NCBI RefSeq assembly: GCF_000621585.1
Contig: NZ_JHXY01000006.1
Coordinates: forward strand, 124,001-188,000
Reading direction: 5' to 3'
From: [Eubacterium] cellulosolvens LD2006
Lineage (GTDB): Bacteria; Bacillota; Clostridia; Lachnospirales; Lachnospiraceae
DNA: 64,000 nucleotides
Shown here in pieces: positions 1 to 9,837 of this stretch. A program made the translations under genes and the position numbers. Position 1 is the stretch's first letter, and each line of letters starts with the position of its first letter. Below the pieces are notes generated by a model. It searched no databases. It was not told where the DNA came from and worked only from the letters and a program-made list of their open reading frames with translations.

Positions 1-2570
1 CGGAGTTCCTCTCCGTACATCTGCTTTTTCATATGGCTCTGCATGACTCTGCGGTAAACGGAAGGATACTGTACCCGCTTTTCCGGATCCGACACCTTCA
101 GACCAAGCCCCAGACTTGCGTGCCGGAGCACCGGTTTTGTGGTATCCGCCTTGTTGAATTCGCTTCCCAGGGCAGAGACAAAGACCACCGGAAACTGCAG
201 TCCCTTGCTCTGATGGATGGTCATAATCCGGACGGTGTCATCCGCCTCGCTGTTCAGATTCACTTCACCGTAATCCACGGAGTATTTTTTCAGGCGGTCA
301 ATGTAGCGGATGAAATTAAACAGTCCGTGATAGCTGGTCTTCTCATAGTCCACGGCTTTCTCAATCAGCATCTTCAGGTTTGCTTCCCGCTGTTCGCCCG
401 CCGGCATGGCCGCCGCCCACTCTCCGTATCCGGTCTTCTCGAGAACCTCCCGGATCAGTTCGTGAACTTCCGTCCGGGGAGCTCTTGCCCGGAAATCATC
501 CAGCTGTTCCACAAATTTCCGCAGTTTTTCATCCTGCTCTGCGAGAGCCAGAACCGCATCGTACAGGAGAGGAACCTTTCCTTCCTCCATGCCGCCCTTT
601 GCCCGGATCCACGCCAGATCCTCATCGTCCAGCCCTGCGATCGCTGAGCGGAGCACGGCCGCCAGTGGAATATCCTGCCTCGGGTTGTCGATGAGACGGA
701 GATAATTCAACACCGTGGCGACCTCGATGGTGTCAAAAAAACCTTCTCCCGAGAGGGCGTAGCAGGGGATTCCCGCCTCCTTAAGCACCTTCACCCAGAC
801 CTTTCCCCAGCGCTTCGCCGAGCGGAGAAGAACTACAATATCCCGGTAGCGAAGAGGACGGAGCTCATCTCCTTCTCCTCTCACAAGCGTCCCGGCCATG
901 AGATTGCGGATCTTTGCCGCAACTGCTGCAGCCTCCAGTTCCATGCGCTCTTCCGGTGATTTATAGGAAGAAAAGGGTTCCTCCTCCCGGTTGATCACCA
1001 GAAGTTCCGTCTGCGGAAAGGAAGGATCCGCCGGTTCCGGGTAGGAAGCTTTATAGTTGAGAAAAGCCTTGTCGTCGTAGCGTATGCCACCGACCTCCGG
1101 AATCATCAACCGGCGGAACAGGGCATTGGAAGAATCCAGCACTTCCTTCCTGCTCCGGAAGTTTCTGGTCAGATCGATCCTGACCTGTGTACTCTCCGGA
1201 TCCGGAAGATAGGTGTTGAATTTCTCCAGAAACAGCTCCGGCCGCGCCATACGGAAGGCATAGATGGACTGCTTCATATCTCCGACCATGAAACGGTTGA
1301 ACCTTCCGTCCTCGTCACCGGAGACCGCCTTCAGGATCCTCTCCTGCAGGAAGTTGCTGTCCTGATACTCATCGATCATCACCTCCCGGAAGGATTCCGC
1401 CAACTCCTTTGCGGCGTCCGTCCGCAGGGTGCGGCGGCCGTCTTCATCCTTATCCAGAAGAATTTCCAGAGCGAAGTGCTCCAGGTCATTGAAATCCGCA
1501 ATGTTCTTTTTTCTTTTCTCCGCTGAAAACGCCTCCCGGAACCGGAGAACCAGGCGAACCAGCTCCTGCACGTAGGGACGGAGAATCTCAAATTCCCGGA
1601 CAATGGCACCAATGTTGTTCCCGAAGGTGTTCTTTTGCAGCTCTTTGACCTGTTTTTTCACATCATCCCGAACCGTCGTGATTTTCACCCAGCGTGAATC
1701 CTCGGCCTGAATGTCTTTCGATCTTCGAAGAGTGCCGAATTTCAGAGATGCAAAAGCATTGGCGCAGGCCTGATAATCTGTCGCTTCTCCCAGAGCTTCC
1801 AGCATTTCGATATCAGCGACCAGTGTCTTGCAGGCTGCGTCTCCGAAGGCCTTTACGCCTTCCTCCGCGATCCCCCGCATTCGGTCGGTCTGCAGACGAA
1901 GGACAGCCATAGCGTCTCCCATCATCTCCCGGAACCACCCGGTCTGCTGAAGGTCTTCCTCCGTTTTTGCGTCGTATACCTTCACGCATTCCGAGAGCCA
2001 GACTTCCGGATCCGGATCACTCATGGCGTAACTGTATATATCGAGGATCATCTCCTCCAGAGCGCGATCTGTTTTTCCCGGAGCATAGGCCTGTGTCAGA
2101 CGAAGAAACTCCGGCCTCGCCTCCGCATATTCCTCCTCCAGAAGGTCATCCAGCACCTGCCCCCGCAGAAGGCTGAGTTCCCCCTCCTCGGCGATCCGGT
2201 ATCCCGGATCCAGACCGATCCTCTGGAAATAGTTCTGGATCACATGGGTACAGAAACCGTCGATGGTAGTGATCAGCGCGTGATGAAGAAGTACACCCTG
2301 CTGCTGCAGATGATCGTTCTCCGGATCCTCCTCCAGCAGAGCTGCAAACTTCGCGCCGATCCTCTCCTTCATCTCGCCGGCCGCCGCTCTCGTAAAGGTC
2401 ACGACCAGCAGCTGATCAATATCCATGGGGCTGACCGGATCCATGACCAGCTGCATAATGCGCTCCACCAGAACTGCCGTCTTTCCGGATCCCGCTGCCG
2501 CGGAGACCAGAAGATCGCTGTTTCTCTGGCTGATGACTCTTTCCTGTTCATCCGTCCATTTTGTGGCCAT
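1..2570 (-). CDS. addA: AddA helicase-nuclease subunit, 3' end outside window
   Basis: ATP-dependent helicase/nuclease subunit A of the AddAB double-strand break repair complex, the Gram-positive counterpart of RecBCD. About 856 residues are visible; the family is usually near 1,200, so the C-terminal RecB-type nuclease domain lies beyond the left edge. The start is the ATG at 2570, one base after the addB stop. Visible UvrD/Rep helicase motifs are the Walker A AAAGSGKTAVL (Lys30), Walker B DEYQDS (about residue 397) and IHQSKGLQFP (about 783). The near-overlap with addB indicates translational coupling. The identification is firm; only the missing C-terminus is unknown. Confidence 0.95.
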   Translation of the reverse strand, partial: MATKWTDEQERVISQRNSDLLVSAAAGSGKTAVLVERIMQLVMDPVSPMDIDQLLVVTFTRAAAGEMKERIGAKFAALLEEDPENDHLQQQGVLLHHALITTIDGFCTHVIQNYFQRIGLDPGYRIAEEGELSLLRGQVLDDLLEEEYAEARPEFLRLTQAYAPGKTDRALEEMILDIYSYAMSDPDPEVWLSECVKVYDAKTEEDLQQTGWFREMMGDAMAVLRLQTDRMRGIAEEGVKAFGDAACKTLVADIEMLEALGEATDYQACANAFASLKFGTLRRSKDIQAEDSRWVKITTVRDDVKKQVKELQKNTFGNNIGAIVREFEILRPYVQELVRLVLRFREAFSAEKRKKNIADFNDLEHFALEILLDKDEDGRRTLRTDAAKELAESFREVMIDEYQDSNFLQERILKAVSGDEDGRFNRFMVGDMKQSIYAFRMARPELFLEKFNTYLPDPESTQVRIDLTRNFRSRKEVLDSSNALFRRLMIPEVGGIRYDDKAFLNYKASYPEPADPSFPQTELLVINREEEPFSSYKSPEERMELEAAAVAAKIRNLMAGTLVRGEGDELRPLRYRDIVVLLRSAKRWGKVWVKVLKEAGIPCYALSGEGFFDTIEVATVLNYLRLIDNPRQDIPLAAVLRSAIAGLDDEDLAWIRAKGGMEEGKVPLLYDAVLALAEQDEKLRKFVEQLDDFRARAPRTEVHELIREVLEKTGYGEWAAAMPAGEQREANLKMLIEKAVDYEKTSYHGLFNFIRYIDRLKKYSVDYGEVNLNSEADDTVRIMTIHQSKGLQFPVVFVSALGSEFNKADTTKPVLRHASLGLGLKVSDPEKRVQYPSVYRRVMQSHMKKQMYGEEL

Positions 2571-2571
2571 C

Positions 2572-5500
2572 TCAGTCGTCCCCCTTTCCTGTCAGTTTTT
2601 CTCTCATAGCTTTTATTGCCTCTTCCGGTTTCATCTTCTGAACCTCCCGGTAGGAATATCCCGGAATTTTCTCATCAAAACCGCAGACACTGCGATACGG
2701 GCAATACGCGCAGGCGAATCCCGCCTGTCCGCCGTCCGCAGAGACCGTGGGCTTCGCATCGGCCTCCCCGCGGATAATCCCGCTACCGATCTCCCTCACC
2801 TTCTCGTCCGCGTACTGACAGATGGTCTCGAAATCGGTGATATCAGCGGTTCTGGATCCGGCTCCCAGGAAACTGCCCGTCTCTTTATTCGGACTCTTGT
2901 TGAGTTTCACCGGTATGACAGTGGAAGCCACTCCCGGCGCAAGTGAGTGATCCATCAGCTTGAGCACATCCAGATCCGCATTCAAGAGGCCGTCCGGCCG
3001 AAGCTTCTTCAGGATCTCCTCCAGCCGCTGATCCTCCGCCGTGGGCTCAATCCAGGGATCGTCAATGTGATAATAGAAGATACCTGCCGGAAGGACTTCC
3101 GCGCCCGGATCCGCCTTCTGCCTGCACTCCATAACAGCATTGAGGTAGACCGTCAGCTGCAGCTGCAGGCCGTAGTAGAGCTGTCCCAGATCCAGCGTGG
3201 TCTTACCGGTCTTGTAATCGATGATTTTCACATAGTGGCCGCCCTCTGTCCGGCAGTCGTCGATCCGGTCTACCGTACCCGTAAGCTTCATCTCCGTTCC
3301 GTCCTCCAGACTGAAATGCAGAGACTTCACCTCCTCATTCGTCCGGAACCGGAACTCGAAATCCGAGGGTTCAAAACTGCCCATGCGGATCTGCTCATCC
3401 AGTGCCCAGACCGTCCGGTGAAGGATCTCGCGGATCCGCTCCAGCATATGCCGGTTTCTCTGGGAACTCTGCATAATGGTGTTTCCGTAGTCAAAGGCCA
3501 CTTCGTCGAGTGCCTCATCCGCCACCCTGTTGCGCTCCCCGTCTCCCAGGGTTCCCCAGCGGATTTCCCGCTTTCCGAGGATTTTCGCGTATCTCTCCAG
3601 CGCTTTGTGCAGAATACTTCCGTAGTCTGCGGCATTGAATTCATACTCCTCCCGCTCCCGCAGGCGAAGTCCATAGTCCAGGAAATGCCGGAAACTGCAC
3701 TCGGCGAAGTCCTCAAGCCTCGTAATGGAGACCTGAAGTTTATCGCCATAGAGCATCCTTGCCAGCTGCATGCCGATGCCTTTCGCCGGATTCTTTGTAG
3801 AGACGGCCGAAAGAAGACGCTGTGCCTCTTCCCTTCCCGCTTCACTCTGCCACAGCGTGCGGAGAAGCTCATTGAAATCCGCCCCGGGAAGCTCATCCGG
3901 AATCATCTGGAGTCCCTGCAGAAGCAGAGACATTCTGCCCTTGGGTGTCTCCAGAAGAAGGGTCGGATCCTTGCGGTAGATCTCCTCTGCCGACCGGATC
4001 TCAAGCCGGCTGTACAGTCGCTTTACCACACCGATCAGATAGGAGGGAAGCAGGGCACCGCCTTCCACTCCCGAACGGCTGTAGGAAAGGCAGAGCCTGT
4101 CTGAGGGCTTTGTCATGGAGAGGTAGAGATAGAAACGCTGCTGATACATCTGTTCCTTTGAGGTAGGAGAGAGTTCCACGCTGTCCCCTGCAAGAATCTG
4201 ACGGTCGTGCTCCGAGAGGATGCCCTTGGCAGCCACCGGTTTCGGAACAATCCCCTCATTGACCCCCGCAAAGAAGAGCACCCGGATCTTCCTGAGTCTC
4301 GTTCTCTCGATATCACCGGTCATCACCTGGTCTTCTCCCGGAGGAACCAGTCCGATATTGATCTCCTCAAAGCCGGCGTCCAGAATACTCTGGAAATCCG
4401 CCAGCTTCATTTTTTCCTCTCCCAGGACTTCCACGATCTTGTCCAGAAGATCTATGACTGCGCCGTAAATCTGTCCGTATTCCCCGGCAGACACAGCATC
4501 ACCGTTTTCCTGAAAGCCCAGCTTCATCTCCGCCATTTTTCTCTGGATCCCGTGCCCTGCCAGCAGACGGTACACCGCCTCCGCTTTGCTTTTCACCGTG
4601 GTATTCCGCCTGTGCATCGCCTCATGGAATTCTCGAGTCTCATCCGCGAATTTCTCCCGGATCTCGTTGTAGAGAAGGAGCTCGTCCTTGTCCATATACC
4701 TCGGGCAGCGCGTCCAGCTCTCGTCATATTTTTTTCTTCCCCGGATCCCGAGCGCGCGGCAGTAGTTCTCCATCCTGTCCGTCTCCTCCCGGGACAGGTC
4801 GCCAAGCCCCGTCCGAAGGAAGCGGAATACGCTGTCATAGCTGTAATTCTGAACCACCATATCAATGGCTGAGCGAATAAACTCCACCATGGGATTGGTC
4901 ATGACCGCCTTCTTCTGATCGACAAAAAAAGGGATCCCGCACTCGGAAAAAATATTTTCGGCCAGTCGCCCGTAAGTGGAGAGATCCCCGCTCACCACGG
5001 CAAAGTCCCGGTAGCGGTACCCCTCCCTTCGAACCATGCGGAGGATCTGCTCCGCGATCAGGCGGATCTCCTGCTCCGGATCCTTCGCCTGGGTGACGGT
5101 GATCTCCTTCTGTTCTCCTGCGTAGGCCTCCCTCCGCCTGCTGCGGAAGAGATTCTGCTCCAGATAAGCGAGCGCGGGGCTGCCTGCAAACCTCCCTTTC
5201 TCTCCCGCTTCGATCCAGCGGACCGGCGCGATCTCACAGCGGCTCTCTTTTGCCAGCCCGAGAACTTTCCGGTACATCTCATAACTCATATGGAAGAGCC
5301 GGTGTTCACTCTTTCCTCTCTCCAGTTCTTCTGACGAGGGAACCGTCAACACCACCCGTACCTTAAGGGCAAGAGAAAGAAGTTCCCTCACAACCTGATG
5401 CTGAACGGGCGTGAAACCGGTGAAGCCGTCCAGAACAATGACAGAATCCTTCACAAGCGTTGAATCCCCGATCACATGGCAGAGTCTCTCCGGAACTTCC

Positions 5501-6039
5501 TCCTTTGTGAGATAGTGCTCGTCGATATAATCGCGAAATGCCGTATACACGGTGCGAATGTCCTCCAGCTTCAGGGAGAGTCTTCCCCTGTGGGCCGCCT
5601 CTCCGCGCCGGATCCACTCATCCAGATCCTCCGGCTCGACCCGGTACTGCATCAGCTCAGAGATCAGGGATTTCATCTGGGAGACTGCTCCCGGACGGCC
5701 GAGAGCCCTTTCCATCACCTTCAGTTCTTCCTGACGCGCAGCAATTACCTTCTGCACAATGAGGCTCTTTCCGATATCTTCAAGGACAGGCAGATCATCC
5801 CCGCCGACTTCGGCAAATACACGCCAGGCCAGACGGTTGAAACTGAGGACATCCACGTTCATCAGCCCCCTCTTGGGGTGCATGCGGACAATCTCTTTCT
5901 GCGTCTGCATCGTAAACTGCTCCGGAACAATAACCAGAAACTGCCGGTCCGGTTCCGCCAGCGATTCCCGGATGACCTCGCTGTACACCTGATAGGATTT
6001 TCCCGCGCCGCTGCTTCCGGCAATAAATTCCAGTGACAT
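2572..6039 (-). CDS. addB: AddB helicase-nuclease subunit
   Basis: Second subunit of AddAB, which processes broken DNA ends for RecA. The 1,155 residues match the usual AddB length. An N-terminal P-loop GSSGAGKS (Lys14) is followed by an inactivated helicase-like core. The C-terminal nuclease has the motif VKIIDYKTGK near residue 938. The cysteines of the family's Fe-S cluster are visible as ECSFRHF near residue 790 and CAYCPYRSVC near 1,105. A purine-rich GGGGGAG ribosome site precedes the ATG. addB is the first gene of the pair and addA follows after one base. No promoter was resolved in the repeat-containing gap upstream. Confidence 0.96.
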   Translation of the reverse strand: MSLEFIAGSSGAGKSYQVYSEVIRESLAEPDRQFLVIVPEQFTMQTQKEIVRMHPKRGLMNVDVLSFNRLAWRVFAEVGGDDLPVLEDIGKSLIVQKVIAARQEELKVMERALGRPGAVSQMKSLISELMQYRVEPEDLDEWIRRGEAAHRGRLSLKLEDIRTVYTAFRDYIDEHYLTKEEVPERLCHVIGDSTLVKDSVIVLDGFTGFTPVQHQVVRELLSLALKVRVVLTVPSSEELERGKSEHRLFHMSYEMYRKVLGLAKESRCEIAPVRWIEAGEKGRFAGSPALAYLEQNLFRSRRREAYAGEQKEITVTQAKDPEQEIRLIAEQILRMVRREGYRYRDFAVVSGDLSTYGRLAENIFSECGIPFFVDQKKAVMTNPMVEFIRSAIDMVVQNYSYDSVFRFLRTGLGDLSREETDRMENYCRALGIRGRKKYDESWTRCPRYMDKDELLLYNEIREKFADETREFHEAMHRRNTTVKSKAEAVYRLLAGHGIQRKMAEMKLGFQENGDAVSAGEYGQIYGAVIDLLDKIVEVLGEEKMKLADFQSILDAGFEEINIGLVPPGEDQVMTGDIERTRLRKIRVLFFAGVNEGIVPKPVAAKGILSEHDRQILAGDSVELSPTSKEQMYQQRFYLYLSMTKPSDRLCLSYSRSGVEGGALLPSYLIGVVKRLYSRLEIRSAEEIYRKDPTLLLETPKGRMSLLLQGLQMIPDELPGADFNELLRTLWQSEAGREEAQRLLSAVSTKNPAKGIGMQLARMLYGDKLQVSITRLEDFAECSFRHFLDYGLRLREREEYEFNAADYGSILHKALERYAKILGKREIRWGTLGDGERNRVADEALDEVAFDYGNTIMQSSQRNRHMLERIREILHRTVWALDEQIRMGSFEPSDFEFRFRTNEEVKSLHFSLEDGTEMKLTGTVDRIDDCRTEGGHYVKIIDYKTGKTTLDLGQLYYGLQLQLTVYLNAVMECRQKADPGAEVLPAGIFYYHIDDPWIEPTAEDQRLEEILKKLRPDGLLNADLDVLKLMDHSLAPGVASTVIPVKLNKSPNKETGSFLGAGSRTADITDFETICQYADEKVREIGSGIIRGEADAKPTVSADGGQAGFACAYCPYRSVCGFDEKIPGYSYREVQKMKPEEAIKAMREKLTGKGDD

Positions 6040-6064
6040 AGTTTTTCTCCCCCTGCCTTTTACG

Positions 6065-6096
6065 TTTAATAAAAAAGAATGTCGCTAGCGACATTC
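6065..6096 (-). terminator. Intrinsic terminator after hslO
   Basis: A perfect 10-bp inverted repeat, GAATGTCGCT/AGCGACATTC (6077-6096), is followed on the minus strand by six T and further T-rich sequence. It would end transcripts of the hslO operon before addB. Its distal arm (from 6088) is also the start of the dispersed repeat copy at 6088-6198, so repeat and terminator are merged here. Confidence 0.7.
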
Positions 6097-6198
6097 TCGC
6101 GCCGAGCGCGGATGCAACGCATCTACATATCGCGCAAGTGCGCATCCCGCGGAGCGTTTTGTCTCATGGGAAATTCGGAGGAATTTCCTATGAGATAA
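6088..6198 (+). repeat. Dispersed modular hairpin repeat, copy 1
   Basis: Intergenic copy of the hairpin-chain repeat described in the findings. From left to right it holds GATGC-AAC-GCATC, GCGC-AAGT-GCGC, the conserved box CGCATCCCGCGGAGCG (6141-6156), and the terminal palindrome TCTCAT...ATGAGA (6162-6195), whose sequence matches the copy at 59089-59122. A further hairpin GAGAGAGTTTCG...CGAAACTCTCTC follows at about 6199-6227. A degraded second unit (GCGAAGCGTTTTTTCTCTC) follows at about 6245-6297. No coding potential is evident. Confidence 0.8.
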
Positions 6199-6295
6199 GA
6201 GAGAGTTTCGCGCACGAAACTCTCTCTTCACAATTACACAGCCTGCGAAGCGTTTTTTCTCTCAGGAAATTCAGAGACTTACCTGTGAGTCAGAC

Positions 6296-7264
6296 TTACT
6301 CTTCCGCGTCAAAGACGTGTATGTTCTTCATTGCTTTCTCTTTGGCCTTTTCCAGGATCTGCTTCAGTTCCTCCACTTCAAAGGTGTATTTCTCGCCGCA
6401 GAAATGGCACTCGATCTCGATAGGTTTTCCGTCTTTGATCATGGACGAAAGCTCTCTGCTTCCTGTGCTGACCAGAACCTTTGTGACCCTCTCTCGGCTG
6501 CAGTTACAGGAAAAACCTGTGGGTATGGTATCCAGGATCTCCAGATCCATTCCCTCAAAGAGATACTCCAGCATCTCCTCCGGCGTCATCCCCTGATCCA
6601 GCATCTGTGTCACAGAGTGTACACTCGTAAGTCTCGCCTCCAGACGGTCGATGGTGGCGTCCTCACAGCCGGGCAGCAGCTGAATGATGAAACCTCCGGC
6701 ACAGCGCACCGTCTGATCCGTGTTCAGCAGAACACCGAGGCCGACAGAAGAAGGAACCTGCTCGCTGACCGCAAAGTACTCGGTGAGATCCTCCGCAATT
6801 TCTCCGGACACCAGCCGGATCTGACTGGAGTAGGGATCTCCGAACTCCTGATCCCGGACAACCGTCAGTGTCCCGTCACCCACGGCACCGCCTACGTCCA
6901 GTTTGCCCGCATACTTCGGCTCATTCCACACAAAAGGCTGGAAGACATAGCCCTTGACTCTGGAGGCAGAGTCCGCGGTCACCTGCAGTCCCTGCATGGG
7001 ACCGTTGCCGCGGATGGTCATGGTCAGGAGATCATCCTCGCCCTTGAGCATGGCACCCATCATACTTCCCGCTGTCATCAGTCGTCCAAGGGCCGCTGTA
7101 CAAACCGGACTTGTCTTGTGCCGGTTCCGCGCCTCTTCCACAAGACCTGTGGTCTTTGCCGCAAAACAGCGAATCTGCCCGTGGGCTGCTGTTCCCCTCA
7201 CGAGATAGTCCCTGTGCTCATTCTTCCACTGTTCCATATCTGTAATCTTCGAATCCATGTTCAT
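6296..7264 (-). CDS. hslO: Hsp33 redox-regulated chaperone
   Basis: Cytosolic holdase chaperone activated by oxidation. The 322 residues are slightly longer than the usual 290-300. The four zinc-binding cysteines are present as CNC near residue 253 and CHFC near 286, the C-X-C and C-X2-C arrangement of the family redox switch. The GAGAGGAT ribosome site supports the ATG at 7264. The gene follows the methyltransferase by 52 bp on the same strand and probably shares its promoter. The intrinsic terminator at 6065-6096 closes the unit. The last codons touch a degraded dispersed repeat. Confidence 0.95.
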   Translation of the reverse strand: MNMDSKITDMEQWKNEHRDYLVRGTAAHGQIRCFAAKTTGLVEEARNRHKTSPVCTAALGRLMTAGSMMGAMLKGEDDLLTMTIRGNGPMQGLQVTADSASRVKGYVFQPFVWNEPKYAGKLDVGGAVGDGTLTVVRDQEFGDPYSSQIRLVSGEIAEDLTEYFAVSEQVPSSVGLGVLLNTDQTVRCAGGFIIQLLPGCEDATIDRLEARLTSVHSVTQMLDQGMTPEEMLEYLFEGMDLEILDTIPTGFSCNCSRERVTKVLVSTGSRELSSMIKDGKPIEIECHFCGEKYTFEVEELKQILEKAKEKAMKNIHVFDAEE

Positions 7265-7316
7265 TTTCTATCCTCTCTGTCTATGTTCCCCTATAGCGGT
7301 TGCATTCATCGTCCCA

Positions 7317-8114
7317 TCACAGTGGCCGGTTCAGATCCTCCGACACCCCGTTTACTTTTCCATGTTCACGGGCGATGAAAGTCAGCCGCTGACTTTTATC
7401 CGACGGCGCCTCATCCGTGTAGGCATCAAAGACGCCTTCAAAAATCATTCCCGCTCTCTCCAGAAGTTCCCGAATCCGTACCGCTGTGTAGACCTTCTGT
7501 ACGTGAACCTCCTCATATCTGCGGTAGAGAAGTCCGTTCCCGTCCTCATCCTCCGGCACAAACAAGGTCAGCACATATTCATTGGTCTTCGTCTGCGGAT
7601 CGTAGGCATTCTCCCAGATAAAGCTTCCGTCCTCCCGGCTGTCCGCGATGGTGCTGTTGCCGATACCTGCATACTTCGCCTCCGTGGTCATATCGAAGAC
7701 AAACAGTCCGCCGGGATCCAGATAGTTGTTGACCAGCCGGAACACCTGAAGCAGATCCCTGTCCTCCAGAAGATAGTTGAGACAGTCGCAGACACTGACC
7801 ACCGCCCGGACAGTGCCGTACAGTTCGAACTCCCGCATATCCTGATTGAGATAGAGGATATCATGTCCGGACTCATATTTTTTCTCCTGAGCCTCTTCCA
7901 GCATATCCATAGAACTGTCGATGCCGATGACCTCATAACCCTCACCGGCCAGAAGCTCCGACATCGTTCCCGTGCCGCAGCCCAGTTCGCAGATCAAACC
8001 GTTCTCGATTCCGTCTTCCTTCAGAACCTTTGTCAGATATCTGCTCCACCCTTCATAATCCACGTTGTCCATGAACAGATCATAGACCCGGGCAAAACTC
8101 TCATATTCGCTCAT
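7317..8114 (-). CDS. Class I SAM-dependent methyltransferase
   Basis: A 265-residue cytosolic methyltransferase of unknown substrate. The SAM-binding motif I, ELGCGTGT (about residues 43-50), the acidic end of strand 2 (VIGIDSS) and VSVCDCLNYL after strand 4 show a Rossmann methyltransferase of the Methyltransf_25/11 type. No partner gene reveals the substrate; hslO downstream is the only likely co-transcribed gene. A -35/-10 pair lies upstream at 8194-8222. Confidence 0.85.
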   Translation of the reverse strand: MSEYESFARVYDLFMDNVDYEGWSRYLTKVLKEDGIENGLICELGCGTGTMSELLAGEGYEVIGIDSSMDMLEEAQEKKYESGHDILYLNQDMREFELYGTVRAVVSVCDCLNYLLEDRDLLQVFRLVNNYLDPGGLFVFDMTTEAKYAGIGNSTIADSREDGSFIWENAYDPQTKTNEYVLTLFVPEDEDGNGLLYRRYEEVHVQKVYTAVRIRELLERAGMIFEGVFDAYTDEAPSDKSQRLTFIAREHGKVNGVSEDLNRPL

Positions 8115-8193
8115 GTTTCTTCCTTTTAATTCTCTGTTTTGGGGGCGGCCACGACGAATTGACGCGCCCTTCTTTTTTCCAAACAGTCAATTC

Positions 8194-8222
8194 AGTATAT
8201 CACCTTTTTCCGCCGCTGTCTT
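8194..8222 (-). promoter_or_regulatory. Predicted sigma-A promoter for methyltransferase-hslO
   Basis: Read on the minus strand: -35 AAGACA, 17-bp spacer, -10 TATACT. It lies about 80 bp upstream of the methyltransferase ATG and points toward it. Prediction from sequence only. Confidence 0.5.
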
Positions 8223-8232
8223 GCCGCAGCTG

Positions 8233-8261
8233 TTGACACTGCCCTATTCAGATTCTACAAT
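8233..8261 (+). promoter_or_regulatory. Predicted sigma-A promoter for MATE gene
   Basis: TTGACA (8233-8238), 17-bp spacer, TACAAT (8256-8261), a near-consensus promoter reading toward the MATE gene. The predicted leader is about 145 nt, which is long, but no riboswitch fold was recognised in it. Confidence 0.65.
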
Positions 8262-8411
8262 ATCACTGATTAGGAGCACTGCGTCGTCAGTGTTTCTTTT
8301 ATGCCCTTACCGCTCAGTCAGCGCCGGAAGACTTTCTTATACAGACAGAAAGCTCTGTGTCGGTCATTGCAGAAACACCGGTTCAGCACATCACAAACGG
8401 AGAACTATTTT

Positions 8412-9788
8412 ATGGAAGAATTACAGACAAAACCCAAAGAGAACAAAATGGGAACCATGCCCGTGGGAAAACTCCTGTTTACCATGGCACTTCCCATTAT
8501 CATCTCCATGATCATCCAGGCGCTCTACAACATTGTAGACAGTATGTATGTATCGGAAATCAATGAGGGAGCCCTGACCGCCGTCTCTCTGGTCTTCCCG
8601 ATTCAGAACCTGATGATCGCCATTGCAACAGGAACCGGCGTCGGCATCAACGCCCTCCTGTCCCGTTTCCTGGGTGAAAAAAAATTCGAAGACGCCAACA
8701 ACGTGGCTCACCACGGAATTTTCCTCGGTATCATCAGCAGTCTTGTAGTTTCGGTACTGATGTTTACCCTTGCGCCTCACTTCATACGGATTCAGACAAC
8801 GGATCCTGCCATCTACGACGGCGGTGTCATTTACATGAGAATCTGCTGTGGCCTCAACTTCGGTATCTTCATGCAGATCACGCTGGAACGACTGCTCACT
8901 GCCACCGGAAAAACACTCTGCACCATGACCAGCCAGGGAATCGGCGCCATCATCAACATCATCATGGATCCTCTTCTGATCTTCGGAATCGGACCTTTCC
9001 CGGAGATGGGCATCGCCGGAGCAGCCGCAGCTACTGTCTTCGGACAGTGTGTGGCAGCCTGCATCGCGCTGACCCTCAATCTTCGCCTGAATAAAGAAAT
9101 CCATATCAATATGCGGAAGTTCCGGCCGAATCTCCCGCTGATCGGAGAGATCTACAAGATCGCCATTCCGTCTATTGTTATGGTCAGCATCGGATCCGTC
9201 ATGACCTTCGGTATGAATATGATCCTGATCCGCTACCTTGAGTCCTCGACAGCTGCCGCCGTCTTCGGCGTCTACTTCAAGATCAACAGCATTATCTTCA
9301 TGCCGATCTTCGGTCTGAACAATGCCATGGTTCCGATCATCGCCTACAACTACGGCGCCAAGCATCGGCTGCGCATCCGCCAGACCGTCCGCCTTGCCGC
9401 TACCTTCGCCGTGTGCCTGATGCTCATCGGAATCGGACTTTTCTGGATCGTGCCGGACAAGCTGCTGGGTATTTTCCACGCCTCAAAGAAGATGCTGGCC
9501 ATCGGTGTCCCGGCACTTCGAACCATCAGTATCAGCTTTATCTTCGCCGGCTACTGCATCGTCATCGGATCTGTCATGCAGGCTCTCGGCCGCGCCTTCT
9601 ACAGTATGATCAACTCGCTGACCCGTCAGCTGATCCTGCTGTTGCCCTCCGCCTTCATCCTGGCTGTCTTCTTCGGTCTGGACGGCGTGTGGTGGTCCTA
9701 TGACATCGCCGAGATCGGATCCCTGATCCTGACAACCATCTTCTACAGAATCGTCAGACGGGAGCTCATTGATCCGCTGCCGGACTGA
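8412..9788 (+). CDS. MATE family efflux transporter
   Basis: A 458-residue membrane transporter of the MATE family, which export organic cations or drugs in exchange for Na+ or H+. About 12 hydrophobic segments form two related halves; the first helix region reads PVGKLLFTMALPIIISM and IVDSMYVSE is typical of the family. An in-frame upstream start at 8301 exists, but the ATG at 8412 is preferred because CGGAG precedes it and the family N-terminus begins there. A promoter lies at 8233-8261. The next gene starts 50 bp downstream and may be co-transcribed. The substrate cannot be inferred. Confidence 0.93.
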   Translation: MEELQTKPKENKMGTMPVGKLLFTMALPIIISMIIQALYNIVDSMYVSEINEGALTAVSLVFPIQNLMIAIATGTGVGINALLSRFLGEKKFEDANNVAHHGIFLGIISSLVVSVLMFTLAPHFIRIQTTDPAIYDGGVIYMRICCGLNFGIFMQITLERLLTATGKTLCTMTSQGIGAIINIIMDPLLIFGIGPFPEMGIAGAAAATVFGQCVAACIALTLNLRLNKEIHINMRKFRPNLPLIGEIYKIAIPSIVMVSIGSVMTFGMNMILIRYLESSTAAAVFGVYFKINSIIFMPIFGLNNAMVPIIAYNYGAKHRLRIRQTVRLAATFAVCLMLIGIGLFWIVPDKLLGIFHASKKMLAIGVPALRTISISFIFAGYCIVIGSVMQALGRAFYSMINSLTRQLILLLPSAFILAVFFGLDGVWWSYDIAEIGSLILTTIFYRIVRRELIDPLPD

Positions 9789-9837
9789 ATCCAGGGGCTA
9801 TAGACAAAAGACTTTCTTATTATTTGCGGAGGACAGA

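Noticed and set aside
33-694. Open frames on the plus strand opposite addA
   Set aside because: They are shadows of the addA coding frame, with Pro/Arg-rich content, no ribosome site and no family character.
8421-9479. 352-codon minus-strand frame across the MATE gene
   Set aside because: Rich in Asp, His and Gly and antisense to a membrane protein gene; a shadow.
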